Shown piece by piece: positions 36,258 through 44,868 of a DNA stretch of 61,608 nucleotides. Every line of letters starts with the position of its first letter. Within the stretch, counting starts at the first letter, position 1. The notes below the pieces were generated by a model. That model made no database searches and had not been told where the DNA came from. It saw only the letters and a list, made by a program, of their open reading frames with translations. The stretch is from Pseudomonas sp. AKS31 (GTDB lineage: Bacteria; Pseudomonadota; Gammaproteobacteria; Pseudomonadales; Pseudomonadaceae), in contig NZ_JAMLFX010000008.1 of assembly GCF_023634765.1 (NCBI RefSeq), forward strand, positions 1 through 61,608, given 5' to 3'. The position numbers and the translations under genes were made by a program.

Positions 36258-36943
36258 AACGGCCACCGACTGCCAGCGAACTCAATCTGTGTCTGTGCCA
36301 CAGCTGCGGACTGGCTTGCGACATGACCGACGAGCCGCACGAGTGCCCGCGCTGCGATGCGCCGCTGCACCGGCGCAAGACGAACTCGCTGACGCGCACC
36401 TGGGCCTACATGCTCGCGGCACTGGCGTTTTACGTGCCGGCCAATCTGCTGCCGGTGATGAACACCACCATGCTCGGCAGCGGCGCCGACAGCACGATCA
36501 TGAGCGGCGTGCTGGAGTTCTGGCAGCACGGCGCGTGGGACATCGCGCTGATCATTTTCATCGCCAGCATCGCCGTGCCGGGCGTCAAGTTCGTCGCCCT
36601 GTCGCTGTTGTTGATCACTGTGCAACGCGACAGTGGCTGGGCACGCCGGGAGCGCTCGAAAATGTTCCGCTTCGTCGAGCTGATCGGCTACTGGTCAATG
36701 CTCGATGTGCTGGTGGTCGCACTGGTCGCAGCGCTGGTGAAATTCCAGACACTGGGCGATATCGAACCGCGGCCGGGCATCCTGTTCTTCGGCATGGTTG
36801 TGGTGCTGACCATGCTCTCGGCAATGAGCTTCGACCCCCGGCTGATCTGGGACAACGCTCCAGACGATGAACCACTCAGCGACGCAGAACCGCCAGCAGC
36901 ACCTGCAACGGATGACGCAGTGCCTGATCCGACTGGCGCTTGA
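36254..36943 (+). CDS. pqiA: Paraquat-inducible protein A (second half-domain protein)
   Basis: A 229-residue PqiA-family membrane protein. It has a cysteine-rich N-terminal knuckle (CHSCGLACDM, CPRCDAPL), then four hydrophobic segments with ANLLPVMNTTMLG and GYWSMLDVLVVALV. The start overlaps the stop of the upstream copy (ATGA). The last ~25 residues are an acidic Pro/Ala-rich tail whose DNA overlaps the end of the convergent ydiJ-like gene by 68 bp. The expected partner pqiB (MCE protein) does not follow, so the partner must be elsewhere or missing. Confidence 0.88.
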   Translation: MKRPPTASELNLCLCHSCGLACDMTDEPHECPRCDAPLHRRKTNSLTRTWAYMLAALAFYVPANLLPVMNTTMLGSGADSTIMSGVLEFWQHGAWDIALIIFIASIAVPGVKFVALSLLLITVQRDSGWARRERSKMFRFVELIGYWSMLDVLVVALVAALVKFQTLGDIEPRPGILFFGMVVVLTMLSAMSFDPRLIWDNAPDDEPLSDAEPPAAPATDDAVPDPTGA

Positions 36944-39902
36944 CCTGACTGCGGCAGGAATAACCGGTCGCCAATGCTTCGCCCTGCTCCGCCGGCGCGT
37001 CGACCTGACGGGCCCACGACTGCTCGTAGATCACCGCCGAGGTTTCACGATTGCGCGCTTCGTGGCCGTAAGTGCCGGACATGCCGCAGCAACCGGTGGC
37101 TTGCGTGGCCAGTTTCAACCCTGCGCGCTCAAACACCTGTTCCCACTGGCGGGTGGCGGCCGGGGCGTTGGTTTTCTCGGTGCAATGGGCGAGCAGTCGG
37201 AACGATGCAGTTTTATCCTGCGCCGCCTGCTCTGGCATCACCTTCAGCAACCATTCCTGCACCAGCGCCACCTCCGGGCATTGCTCCATGCCGGGGACTT
37301 TCAGGTATTCCTGGCGATACACCAGCGTCATCGCCGGATCGAGGCCCAGCAACGGCACTCCCACATCGGCCAATTCGCGCAACTGCCGAGCATTGCGCAA
37401 CGCCGTGCGGTTGAACGCCGAGAGGAAGCCCTGCACGTGCAGCGGCTTGCCGTTGGCGCTGAACGGCGCCAGATAGACCTGATAGCCCAGACGTGAAATC
37501 AGCTCGACCAGATCGGCCAACAGCGGCGCTTCGAAGTAGCGGGTGAAGGCATCCTGCACGATGACCACACTGCGTTCGCGTTGCGCTGGAGTCAGCGCCG
37601 CCAAGGTCGACACCGTCGCCGGTTGCACCTGCCAGCGGCGCATCGCCGCGTGGAAATCGAAGCGACTGAGCAACGGCACGTCGATCATGCCGCCGACGCG
37701 CTCCAGCAGACGACGAACCCACGCAGCGCCCATCAACCCGTTGTACAGCGCCGGAATCCGCGCCATGTACGGGATGCTGTATTCCAGCGAGGCGATCAGG
37801 TAATCCCGCGCCGGGCGCAGATAACGGCTGTGATACAGCTCGAGAAACCGCGAGCGAAACTCCGGCACATTGACCTTGACCGGGCACTGCCCCGCGCAGG
37901 ATTTGCACGCCAGGCAACCGGCCATTGCGTCGTAGACTTCGTGGGAAAAGTCTTCGGCCTGCGCGCGGCTGTTGCGCCAGCGCTGCCACAACGTGCTGAA
38001 AAACGCTGGCTTGCGAATCGCATCCGACAACACATCGACACCCGCCTCGCCCTGCAAACGCAGCCACTCGCGAATCAACGAGGCGCGACCCTTGGGCGAT
38101 TGCGCACGCTCACGGGTGGCTTTCCACGACGGGCACATTGCATCGTCGGGGTCGAAGTTGTAGCAGGCGCCGTTGCCGTTGCAGTGCATGGCCGCGCCGT
38201 AGCTCTGCCAGACTTTTTCGTCTATCTGCCGATCCAGTTCACCGCGCAAAGTCACTTCGTCGATTTTCAGCAGCGCAGCGCCAGTGTTGGCCGGGGTGGC
38301 GATTTTACCGGGGTTGAACTGATTGAACGGGTCGAACGCGGCCTTCAAGGCTTGCAGCGCGGGGTACAGTTCACCGAAGAAGGCCGGTGCGTATTCGGAG
38401 CGCAAGCCTTTGCCGTGCTCACCCCACAACAGGCCACCGTAACGCTGGGTCAGCGCAGCGACGCCATCGGACACCGGACGCACCAACGCGGCTTGCTGCG
38501 GGTCTTTCATGTCGAGAATCGGCCGCACGTGCAGCACGCCTGCATCGACATGGCCGAACATGCCGTACTGCAAACCGTGGCTGTCGAGCAAGTCGCGCAA
38601 CTCGGCGATATATTCGGCCAGGTGTTGCGGCGGCACCGCGGTGTCTTCCACAAACGGCTGCGGCCGCGCTTCACCGGCGACGTTGCCGAGCAGGCCAACC
38701 GCACGTTTGCGCATGCCGTAGACCTTGTTTACCGCGGCGTGCCCGACCGCCAGCGTGTGGCCCAAACGCTCGACCGTGCGGTCGCTGCTCAAGTGCTCGA
38801 CAAACGCCTCGACCCGGCGTTGCAACTCTTCGGGATCGTCGCCGCAGAACTCCACCAGGTTGATGCCAAGCGTCGGCCGCTCGGCGCTTTCCGGGAAATA
38901 CTCGGCGACGCCATGCCAGACGATGTCCTGCATCGCCAGCAGCAAGACTTTCGAGTCAACGGTTTCGATCGACAACGGCTTGAGCGCCATCAAGGCCCGG
39001 GCGTCGCGCAGTGCGTCCATGAACCCGGCGTAGCGGATGTTCACCAACATGGTGTGCTTGGGGATCGGCAAGACATTCAGCCGCGCTTCGACGACAAACC
39101 CCAGCGAGCCTTCGGCACCGCAGAGCACGCTGTTGAGGTTGAAACGGTTGTCCGCCTCACGCAGGTGCGCCAGGTCATAACCGGTCAGGCAGCGGTTGAG
39201 GTCGGGGAAACGCTCTTTGATCAGCTCACCCTGCTCATCAATGATTTGCCGGGCGCAGCGATAGACTTCGCCGACGCGATCTTCGCGGGCGCACAGGGCT
39301 TCGAGTTCGCTCTCCTCAAGCGGCAGCCCGTGCAGGCGCTCGCCACCACGCAGGACCATATCGAGCTCAAGCACATGGTCGCGGGTCTTGCCGTAGGTGC
39401 AACTGCCCTGACCGCTGGCGTCGGTGTTGATCATGCCGCCGACGGTGGCGCGGTTAGAGGTCGACAGCTCCGGGGCGAAAAACAGCCCGGCGGATTTCAG
39501 TGCGGCGTTGAGCTGATCCTTGACCACCCCGGCCTGCACGCGCACCCAGCGTTCTTCAACGTTGATTTCCAGAATGCGGTTCATGTGCCGCGACAGGTCG
39601 ACGACGATGCCATCGGTCAGCGATTGGCCGTTGGTGCCGGTGCCACCACCGCGCGGTGTGATCACCACTTGCTGGTACGCCGGTTCGGCGATCAGCCGCG
39701 CCACCCGCGCCACGTCCTCGGCGTCCCGCGGAAACACCGCCGCTTGCGGCAGACGCTGATAGATCGAATTGTCCGTCGCCAGCACCACGCGGCTGGCGTA
39801 ATCGGCGCTGATTTCACCGCGAAAACCGCTGGCTTTCAGGGCTGTCAGGAACTGCTGGTAATCGCTGGTCAGGGCTTTGGCGGGGGACAGCTGGGCAATC
39901 AT
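36876..39902 (-). CDS. ydiJ: YdiJ-type D-2-hydroxyglutarate dehydrogenase (FAD and Fe-S)
   Basis: A 1008-residue fused flavoprotein/iron-sulfur protein. The N-terminal half is an FAD_binding_4 (VAO) domain with TPRGGGTGTNGQS near residue 84 and an FAD-oxidase C domain. The middle has MHCNGNGACYN and CLACKSCAGQCPVKVNVPEF, Cys-rich 4Fe-4S motifs. The end is a CCG-type domain (TGCCGMSGTYGHE). This arrangement matches YdiJ, which oxidises D-2-hydroxyglutarate and related 2-hydroxy acids and passes electrons to the respiratory chain. It is divergent from a GcvA-like LysR gene. It overlaps pqiA on the opposite strand at the 3' end. Confidence 0.93.
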   Translation of the reverse strand: MIAQLSPAKALTSDYQQFLTALKASGFRGEISADYASRVVLATDNSIYQRLPQAAVFPRDAEDVARVARLIAEPAYQQVVITPRGGGTGTNGQSLTDGIVVDLSRHMNRILEINVEERWVRVQAGVVKDQLNAALKSAGLFFAPELSTSNRATVGGMINTDASGQGSCTYGKTRDHVLELDMVLRGGERLHGLPLEESELEALCAREDRVGEVYRCARQIIDEQGELIKERFPDLNRCLTGYDLAHLREADNRFNLNSVLCGAEGSLGFVVEARLNVLPIPKHTMLVNIRYAGFMDALRDARALMALKPLSIETVDSKVLLLAMQDIVWHGVAEYFPESAERPTLGINLVEFCGDDPEELQRRVEAFVEHLSSDRTVERLGHTLAVGHAAVNKVYGMRKRAVGLLGNVAGEARPQPFVEDTAVPPQHLAEYIAELRDLLDSHGLQYGMFGHVDAGVLHVRPILDMKDPQQAALVRPVSDGVAALTQRYGGLLWGEHGKGLRSEYAPAFFGELYPALQALKAAFDPFNQFNPGKIATPANTGAALLKIDEVTLRGELDRQIDEKVWQSYGAAMHCNGNGACYNFDPDDAMCPSWKATRERAQSPKGRASLIREWLRLQGEAGVDVLSDAIRKPAFFSTLWQRWRNSRAQAEDFSHEVYDAMAGCLACKSCAGQCPVKVNVPEFRSRFLELYHSRYLRPARDYLIASLEYSIPYMARIPALYNGLMGAAWVRRLLERVGGMIDVPLLSRFDFHAAMRRWQVQPATVSTLAALTPAQRERSVVIVQDAFTRYFEAPLLADLVELISRLGYQVYLAPFSANGKPLHVQGFLSAFNRTALRNARQLRELADVGVPLLGLDPAMTLVYRQEYLKVPGMEQCPEVALVQEWLLKVMPEQAAQDKTASFRLLAHCTEKTNAPAATRQWEQVFERAGLKLATQATGCCGMSGTYGHEARNRETSAVIYEQSWARQVDAPAEQGEALATGYSCRSQVKRQSDQALRHPLQVLLAVLRR

Positions 39903-40059
39903 CGGTCAGGTTATCTCGGTCAAATCGGGCCGCGTGGCGGTAAACAGTTGTACGCAACGAATGATTGCGTCAGGCTCCGCCATCTCATGGTGCCCATGTT
40001 CATTGCTGGCGAACGTCGGGACAACCGTAAATTCGACCCGCTATTGATGACTTTTACGA

Positions 40060-40944
40060 ATGAATCCGCGCACGCTCACCCCTTCCATGTCGTTATTGCT
40101 GGCTTTCGAAGCAGCCGCACGCCACGAAAGCTATACCCGCGCCGCCCATGAACTGTCGCTGACGCAGAGTGCAGTCAGCCGTCAGGTGCAGATTCTCGAG
40201 AAGATGCTCGGCATGCGCCTGTTCACGCGCGAAGGCCGGCAAGTGGTGCTGACCGACGTCGGGCGCATGTATCAGCGCGAACTCGCCGAAGCGTTGGGGC
40301 AGATTCGCAGCGCGACGTTGCAGGCGATGGCATTTGGTTCGGGCATTCACAGCCTGCGCCTGGCGACGCTGCCGACCTTCGGTTCGAAATGGCTGCTGCC
40401 ACGGCTGAAGGATTTCTACACCGCGCATCCGGGCATGACCGTGCACTTGCATTCGCGAATCGAAGCAATCGACTTCGACACCAGCGAAATCGACGCAGCG
40501 ATCTGCGTCGGCGGCGGTGACTGGCCGGGATTGACCGCCCTGCCCCTGCACACCGAAGAACTGGTGGTGATCGCCAGTGCGCAGTTGTCCGACGCTGAAC
40601 GCGATGACGCCAAACAACATATCGCCGGGCAACTGCTGCTCAACGTCAGCAGCAATGCCCAGGCCTGGGCGGAATGGTTCAGCCATCACGGCTTGCCGCA
40701 CCGCAGCATGCGCATCGGGCCGAGCTTTGAAATGACCTCGCACTTGATTCAGGCAGTGCGGGCCAATATTGGCGTGGGATTGGTGCCGCGGATTCTGGTT
40801 GAGGATGAGTTGTTGAAAGGTGAGCTGTTGCAACTGGGCGAGCCGATTACCAGTCGTCGCAGCTATTACCTGGTGTATCCGCCGCGTAATGAAAATCTGC
40901 CGTCGCTGAAAGCGTTTCGGGATTGGTTGGTGCATACACTCTGA
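40060..40944 (+). CDS. LysR family regulator, GcvA-like
   Basis: A 294-residue LTTR of the GcvA/AmpR-like group (LLLAFEAAARHESYTRAAHE, then LSLTQSAVSRQVQILE). It is divergent from the ydiJ-like gene, with 157 bp between the starts, and is the likely regulator of 2-hydroxyacid oxidation. The ATG at 40060 has only a weak ribosome-binding site. The first residues (MNPRTLTPSMSLLLAF) match the family start. A REP pair follows the stop. Confidence 0.9.
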   Translation: MNPRTLTPSMSLLLAFEAAARHESYTRAAHELSLTQSAVSRQVQILEKMLGMRLFTREGRQVVLTDVGRMYQRELAEALGQIRSATLQAMAFGSGIHSLRLATLPTFGSKWLLPRLKDFYTAHPGMTVHLHSRIEAIDFDTSEIDAAICVGGGDWPGLTALPLHTEELVVIASAQLSDAERDDAKQHIAGQLLLNVSSNAQAWAEWFSHHGLPHRSMRIGPSFEMTSHLIQAVRANIGVGLVPRILVEDELLKGELLQLGEPITSRRSYYLVYPPRNENLPSLKAFRDWLVHTL

Positions 40945-40962
40945 AAGAATGAGTTGCTGCCA

Positions 40963-41029
40963 TTCGCGAGCAAGCTCGCTCCCACACCTTGGAATGCATT
41001 TCCCCTGTGGGAGCGAGCCTGCTCGCGAA
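40963..41029. repeat. REP inverted pair, second sequence type
   Basis: TTCGCGAGCAAGCTCGCTCC opens the left arm (40963-40986), and its near-complement with GAGCCTGCTCGCGAA forms the right arm (41006-41029). It lies between convergent genes. The arms differ from the ATCGCTGGCAAG type at 18991 and 30580. Confidence 0.88.
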
Positions 41030-41048
41030 GAAGCCGGCAATGGCAACC

Positions 41049-42323
41049 TCAAAATCTCGGTTTAACCGCTTTCCAGTCAGGCTTGTAGCGCTGCATCTGC
41101 CGCACATCATCGCGCTGACGAATTCCGCAGGTGAGGTACTGATCATGCAGCTTGCCCAACTGATCATGATCCAGCTCCAGCCCAAGCCCAGGCGCGCGGG
41201 TGATTTTCACGCAGCCATCGACAATCGGCAGCTTGCCACCCTTGATCACCTCTTCATCCGGCTCCTGCCACGGGTAATGCGTGTCGCAGGCGTAATCCAG
41301 ATTCGGCACGGCCGCCGCCACATGCGCCATCGCCATCAGGCTGATGCCCAGGTGTGAATTGGAATGCATTGACACGCCGAGACCGAACACATCGCACATT
41401 TTCGCCAAGGTCTGGGTGTCGCGCAGACCGCCCCAGTAATGGTGATCGGCAAGCACAATCTGCACGCTGTTCTGCGCGACGCTGCGACGGAACTCGTCGA
41501 AATCGGTAACCACCATGTTGGTCGCCAGCGGCAGACCCGTGCGCTTGTGCAGTTCGGCCATGCCGTCGAGGCCCGGCGTCGGGTCTTCGTAATACTGCAG
41601 ATCATCACCAAGCAATTCGGCCATGCGAATCGAGGTTTCCAGCGACCAGTTGCCGTTCGGATCGATGCGCAACGGGTATCCGGGAAAGGCTTTTTTCAAC
41701 GCCTTGATGCACACCACTTCATGCTCCGGCGGCAAGGTGCCGGCCTTGAGCTTGATGCTCTTGAAACCGTACGCCTCGATCATCCGCGCAGCTTGCGCCA
41801 CGATCTGCTGCTCACTGAGCGCCTCGCCCCAGTTGTCTGGCTTGTAGGGTGAATCGACATGCTGCGCGTACTTGAAGAACAGGTAAGCGCTGAACGGTAT
41901 TTCATCGCGAATGGCACCGCCGAGCAGATCCACCAGCGGCACATTCAGGTAATGCGCCTGCAAATCGAGGAACGCCACTTCGAACGCCGAGTAGGCATTG
42001 CTCACCGCTTTGCTGGCGTGGGAGCCGGGCGCCAGTTCGGCACCGGCAAGGCTCGCCGGTTTGTTCGCGGCAACAGTGGCCTGGACGATGGCGCGCAACT
42101 GGTTGAGGTTGAACGGGTCGAGGCCGATCAACTGCGCCTGCAACTGCTGCTGGATCGCCAGTGCCGGGGCATCACCGTAGCTTTCGCCGAGGCCGATGTA
42201 GCCATTGTCGCTTTCGATCTCGATGATCGAGCGCAGGGCAAAGGGTTCGTGGATGCCACTGGCGTTGAGCAGCGGCGGATCGCGGAAGGCAATCGGGGTC
42301 ACGGTGACACGAGTGATTTTCAA
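41049..42323 (-). CDS. gudD: Glucarate dehydratase
   Basis: A 424-residue enolase-superfamily enzyme converting D-glucarate (and L-idarate) to 5-keto-4-deoxyglucarate. The active-site layout matches GlucD: Lys191-x-Lys193 (KLKAG), metal ligands Asp221 (RIDPNGNW), Glu246 (YYEDP) and Asn269 (TNMVV), then Asp293 (LADHHYWGG) and the catalytic His320 (SMHSNSHLG). Translation starts at TTG (42323) with GGAG seven bases upstream; no ATG fits. It lies 30 bp after the permease gene on the same strand, forming a gudP-gudD operon controlled by the divergent LysR gene at 43839. Confidence 0.93.
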   Translation of the reverse strand: MKITRVTVTPIAFRDPPLLNASGIHEPFALRSIIEIESDNGYIGLGESYGDAPALAIQQQLQAQLIGLDPFNLNQLRAIVQATVAANKPASLAGAELAPGSHASKAVSNAYSAFEVAFLDLQAHYLNVPLVDLLGGAIRDEIPFSAYLFFKYAQHVDSPYKPDNWGEALSEQQIVAQAARMIEAYGFKSIKLKAGTLPPEHEVVCIKALKKAFPGYPLRIDPNGNWSLETSIRMAELLGDDLQYYEDPTPGLDGMAELHKRTGLPLATNMVVTDFDEFRRSVAQNSVQIVLADHHYWGGLRDTQTLAKMCDVFGLGVSMHSNSHLGISLMAMAHVAAAVPNLDYACDTHYPWQEPDEEVIKGGKLPIVDGCVKITRAPGLGLELDHDQLGKLHDQYLTCGIRQRDDVRQMQRYKPDWKAVKPRF

Positions 42324-42353
42324 GATAACGCTCCTGACAGATCAACAATCAAT

Positions 42354-43721
42354 TCAATGGCTCGCGGCCGGGCTGGCCGTCGCAACGGCGGCGGTCTTGT
42401 CATGGGGCTTTGCCGGGGTCTGACCTTTGCCGGCCGGCGCTGTGCGAGCGAAGAAGATCACCACCGCCGCAACCAGCGACGTGCCCGCCAAGCCATACAA
42501 CCCGCCCTCGATCGAGCCGGTGGTTTGCTCAAGAAAACCGAACGCGGTCGGCGCGACGAAACCGCCGAGGTTGCCGATGGAGTTGATCAGCGCGATCACC
42601 GCCGCAGCGATGCGTGCATCCAGGTAGCTTTGCGGAATCGGCCAGAACAGTGCCGAAGCAGCCTTGAAACCGATAGCGGCGAAGCAGATGGCGACGAAGG
42701 CGAAGATCGGCCCGCCGGTGGTCGACATGAACATGCCGATCGCCGCGATCACCAGCGTCAGCGCGACCCAGGCCTGCTGGAATTTCCACTTGCCAGCCAT
42801 CGCCGCAAAGCCATACATGGCGACAATCGAAATGATCCACGGGATCGAGTTGAGCAGGCCAACCTGGAAGTCGCCGAGGTTGCCCATTTTCTTGATCATG
42901 CTCGGCAGCCAGAACGTCGCGCCGTAGATGGTCAGGGCAATGGAGAAGTAGATGAAGCAGAACAGCGCAATCTGCCGATCTGCCAACAGTTTGAACATCG
43001 ACGGCTTGGCCACCTGCACCGCCTCACGGGCACGCTGCTCTTCGGCAATCGCCGCCACCAGCGCATCACGTTCCTCTTCGCTCAACCACTTGGCCTGACG
43101 CGGATGCGATTGCAGCCAGAACCAGACGAAGGCGCAAAGCACCACCGAGGCGGCGCCCTCGATCAAGAACATCCATTGCCAGCCATGCAAACCCAGGCCA
43201 CTGATATGCAGCAACGCACCGGACACCGGGCCGGAGATCACCGAGGCAATCGCCGAACCGCTGAGAAACACCGCCATGGTCTTGCCACGCTCGGAGGCTG
43301 GCAGCCATTGGGTGAAGTAATAAATGATCCCCGGAAAGAACCCCGCCTCGGCCGCACCCAGAATAAAGCGCAGCACATAGAAACTGGTTTCACCTCGGAC
43401 GAACGCCATGGCCATGGCGGCCGCGCCCCAAGTGAACATGATCCGCGTCAGCCAGACCCGTGCGCCGTAGCGTTGCAGGAGCATGTTGGACGGCACTTCG
43501 AACAGCGCGTAGCCCACAAAGAACAAACCGGCACCGAGGCCGTAAGCCGCCGCGCCAATGCCCAGATCGGTTTCCAGGTGACTGCGTACAAACCCGATGT
43601 TGACCCGATCAATGTAATTGACGATGAACATCACCACGAACAGCGGCAGCACGTGGCGCTTGACCTTGGCGGCGGCACGGGCAAGAACCGTGACATCCAG
43701 CGGACTCTGGAGGGTTTTCAA
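42354..43721 (-). CDS. gudP: MFS anion:cation symporter, glucarate/galactarate permease
   Basis: A 455-residue, 12-segment inner-membrane transporter of the anion:cation symporter family. Typical signatures: NYIDRVNIGFV in segment 1, GYALFEVPSNMLLQRYGAR, and AEAGFFPGIIYYFTQW. It is the first gene of an operon with glucarate dehydratase, hence the assignment to aldarate uptake. The predicted start is TTG at 43721, preceded by GGGAG six bases upstream. The Ala/Lys-rich tail (APAGKGQTPAKPHDKTAAV) is probably cytoplasmic and non-conserved. Confidence 0.9.
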   Translation of the reverse strand: MKTLQSPLDVTVLARAAAKVKRHVLPLFVVMFIVNYIDRVNIGFVRSHLETDLGIGAAAYGLGAGLFFVGYALFEVPSNMLLQRYGARVWLTRIMFTWGAAAMAMAFVRGETSFYVLRFILGAAEAGFFPGIIYYFTQWLPASERGKTMAVFLSGSAIASVISGPVSGALLHISGLGLHGWQWMFLIEGAASVVLCAFVWFWLQSHPRQAKWLSEEERDALVAAIAEEQRAREAVQVAKPSMFKLLADRQIALFCFIYFSIALTIYGATFWLPSMIKKMGNLGDFQVGLLNSIPWIISIVAMYGFAAMAGKWKFQQAWVALTLVIAAIGMFMSTTGGPIFAFVAICFAAIGFKAASALFWPIPQSYLDARIAAAVIALINSIGNLGGFVAPTAFGFLEQTTGSIEGGLYGLAGTSLVAAVVIFFARTAPAGKGQTPAKPHDKTAAVATASPAASH

Positions 43722-43796
43722 GGGCGACTCCCGATCTTGTTTTTTTAGGGATGGCGTGAAGCATTGGGCCGATCATGGACGGGGGCATTGATCCCG

Positions 43797-43835
43797 TCTA
43801 ATCTAACTTGGCATTCGATTGATACCCGGATTAGA
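43797..43835. promoter_or_regulatory. Inverted repeat TCTAATC-N25-GATTAGA, candidate LysR binding sites
   Basis: The arms at 43797-43803 and 43829-43835 are perfect complements and lie immediately upstream of the LysR ATG (43839), within the 117-bp region shared with gudP. This would allow control of gudPD and autoregulation. Confidence 0.55.
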
Positions 43836-43838
43836 TCA

Positions 43839-44738
43839 ATGTTCGAACTGACCCAACTGCGTTGCTTCACCACGGTCGCCACCGAACTCAACTTTCGCCG
43901 AGCCGCCGAGCGACTGAACATGACCCAGCCGCCGCTGAGCCGGCAGATTCAATTACTGGAACATCACCTTGGTGTCGAATTGTTTACCCGCAGCACCCGC
44001 AGCGTTGCGCTGACGGCGGCCGGGCGCGCGTTCTTCATCGAAGCGCAGAATCTGCTGGAGCGCGCACAGCAAGCGGCAGTCACCGCCAGGCGGTTTGCCG
44101 AGGGTGATATCGGTTCGGTGAACATCAGTTTTGTCGGCAGCGCGGTGTATGAGTTTCTGCCCAAAGTCATCGCTGAGGCACGCCTGAAACAGCCGCAGGT
44201 GAAAATCGATCTGTCGGAGATGAACACTTACCAGCAACACGAGGCCCTGCGCGCGCGACGGATTGATCTGGGCATTGCCCGCGCACCGTTACTGGAGCCG
44301 GGGTATGCCACCGAATGCCTGGTACGCGAGCCGTTTGTACTGGCGGTGCCGAGCGGACATCCATTGGCAACGGCGGCTGAAGTGGCGGTCAGTGACCTGG
44401 ATAAACAACCGTTTCTGATGTATTCCCACGCTGCGTATCCGCCGTTCAACGAACTGCTGACCGGGATGCTGCGCTCAGCTCGGGTCGCACCGGATTACGT
44501 GCAGTGGCTGGGTTCGTCGCTGACGATTCTGGCGCTGGTCAACGCCGGCATGGGCCTGGCACTGGTTCCGCGTTGCGCCACCAGTGTGGTGTTCAAGAAT
44601 GTGGTATTTCGCGACATTGATCTGGGTGAAGGCGTGCAGAGCGAGCTGCATCTGATCTGGCGTGAGAACAACGACAACCCGGCGTTCGCGATGTTGCTGG
44701 AAGCGATTCGCCGGGCGGTGGCTGAGGGTTGGGGGTGA
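43839..44738 (+). CDS. LysR family regulator of the glucarate operon
   Basis: A 299-residue LTTR of the CatR/BenM-like group (MFELTQLRCFTTVATELNFR, RAAERLNMTQPPLSRQIQLLE). The start at 43839 is where family members begin. The effector domain keeps the usual layout, with GSVNISFVGSAVYEFLP opening it. It is divergent from gudP/gudD and most likely activates them in response to glucarate or a breakdown product. Its stop is 7 bp from the convergent 40-residue ORF. Confidence 0.9.
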   Translation: MFELTQLRCFTTVATELNFRRAAERLNMTQPPLSRQIQLLEHHLGVELFTRSTRSVALTAAGRAFFIEAQNLLERAQQAAVTARRFAEGDIGSVNISFVGSAVYEFLPKVIAEARLKQPQVKIDLSEMNTYQQHEALRARRIDLGIARAPLLEPGYATECLVREPFVLAVPSGHPLATAAEVAVSDLDKQPFLMYSHAAYPPFNELLTGMLRSARVAPDYVQWLGSSLTILALVNAGMGLALVPRCATSVVFKNVVFRDIDLGEGVQSELHLIWRENNDNPAFAMLLEAIRRAVAEGWG

Positions 44739-44745
44739 AGAAATA

Positions 44746-44868
44746 CTAATTCTTCAGCGGTGGTGGAGCACTGGGTGCCTTGGGCTGCGCATTTGCCACT
44801 GGCTTGCCATCTTTCGTGTAGCGACGCGCTACCCATTCCGGCATTGGTTGCGGTGCTCTGGCTGTCAT
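44746..44868 (-). CDS. Small Pro-rich protein, 40 residues
   Basis: A short gene starting with MTARAPQPMPEWVARRYTKD and ending in a Pro/Ala/Lys tail (PKAPSAPPPLKN). Support: GGAGG lies seven bases before the ATG, and ATG and the upstream stop overlap as ATGA, so it is coupled to the DUF6338-type membrane protein. No membrane segment or signal peptide is visible, and no function can be given. It could be a helper of the membrane protein. Confidence 0.6.
   Translation of the reverse strand: MTARAPQPMPEWVARRYTKDGKPVANAQPKAPSAPPPLKN

Noticed and set aside
37581..40151. An 856-codon plus-strand open frame opposite ydiJ
   Set aside because: It is an antisense shadow of a GC-rich gene; the minus-strand product has full YdiJ motifs.
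41859..43748. A 629-codon plus-strand frame opposite gudD/gudP
   Set aside because: Arg/His/Gln-rich low-complexity antisense reading; the minus-strand genes are clear enzymes and transporters.
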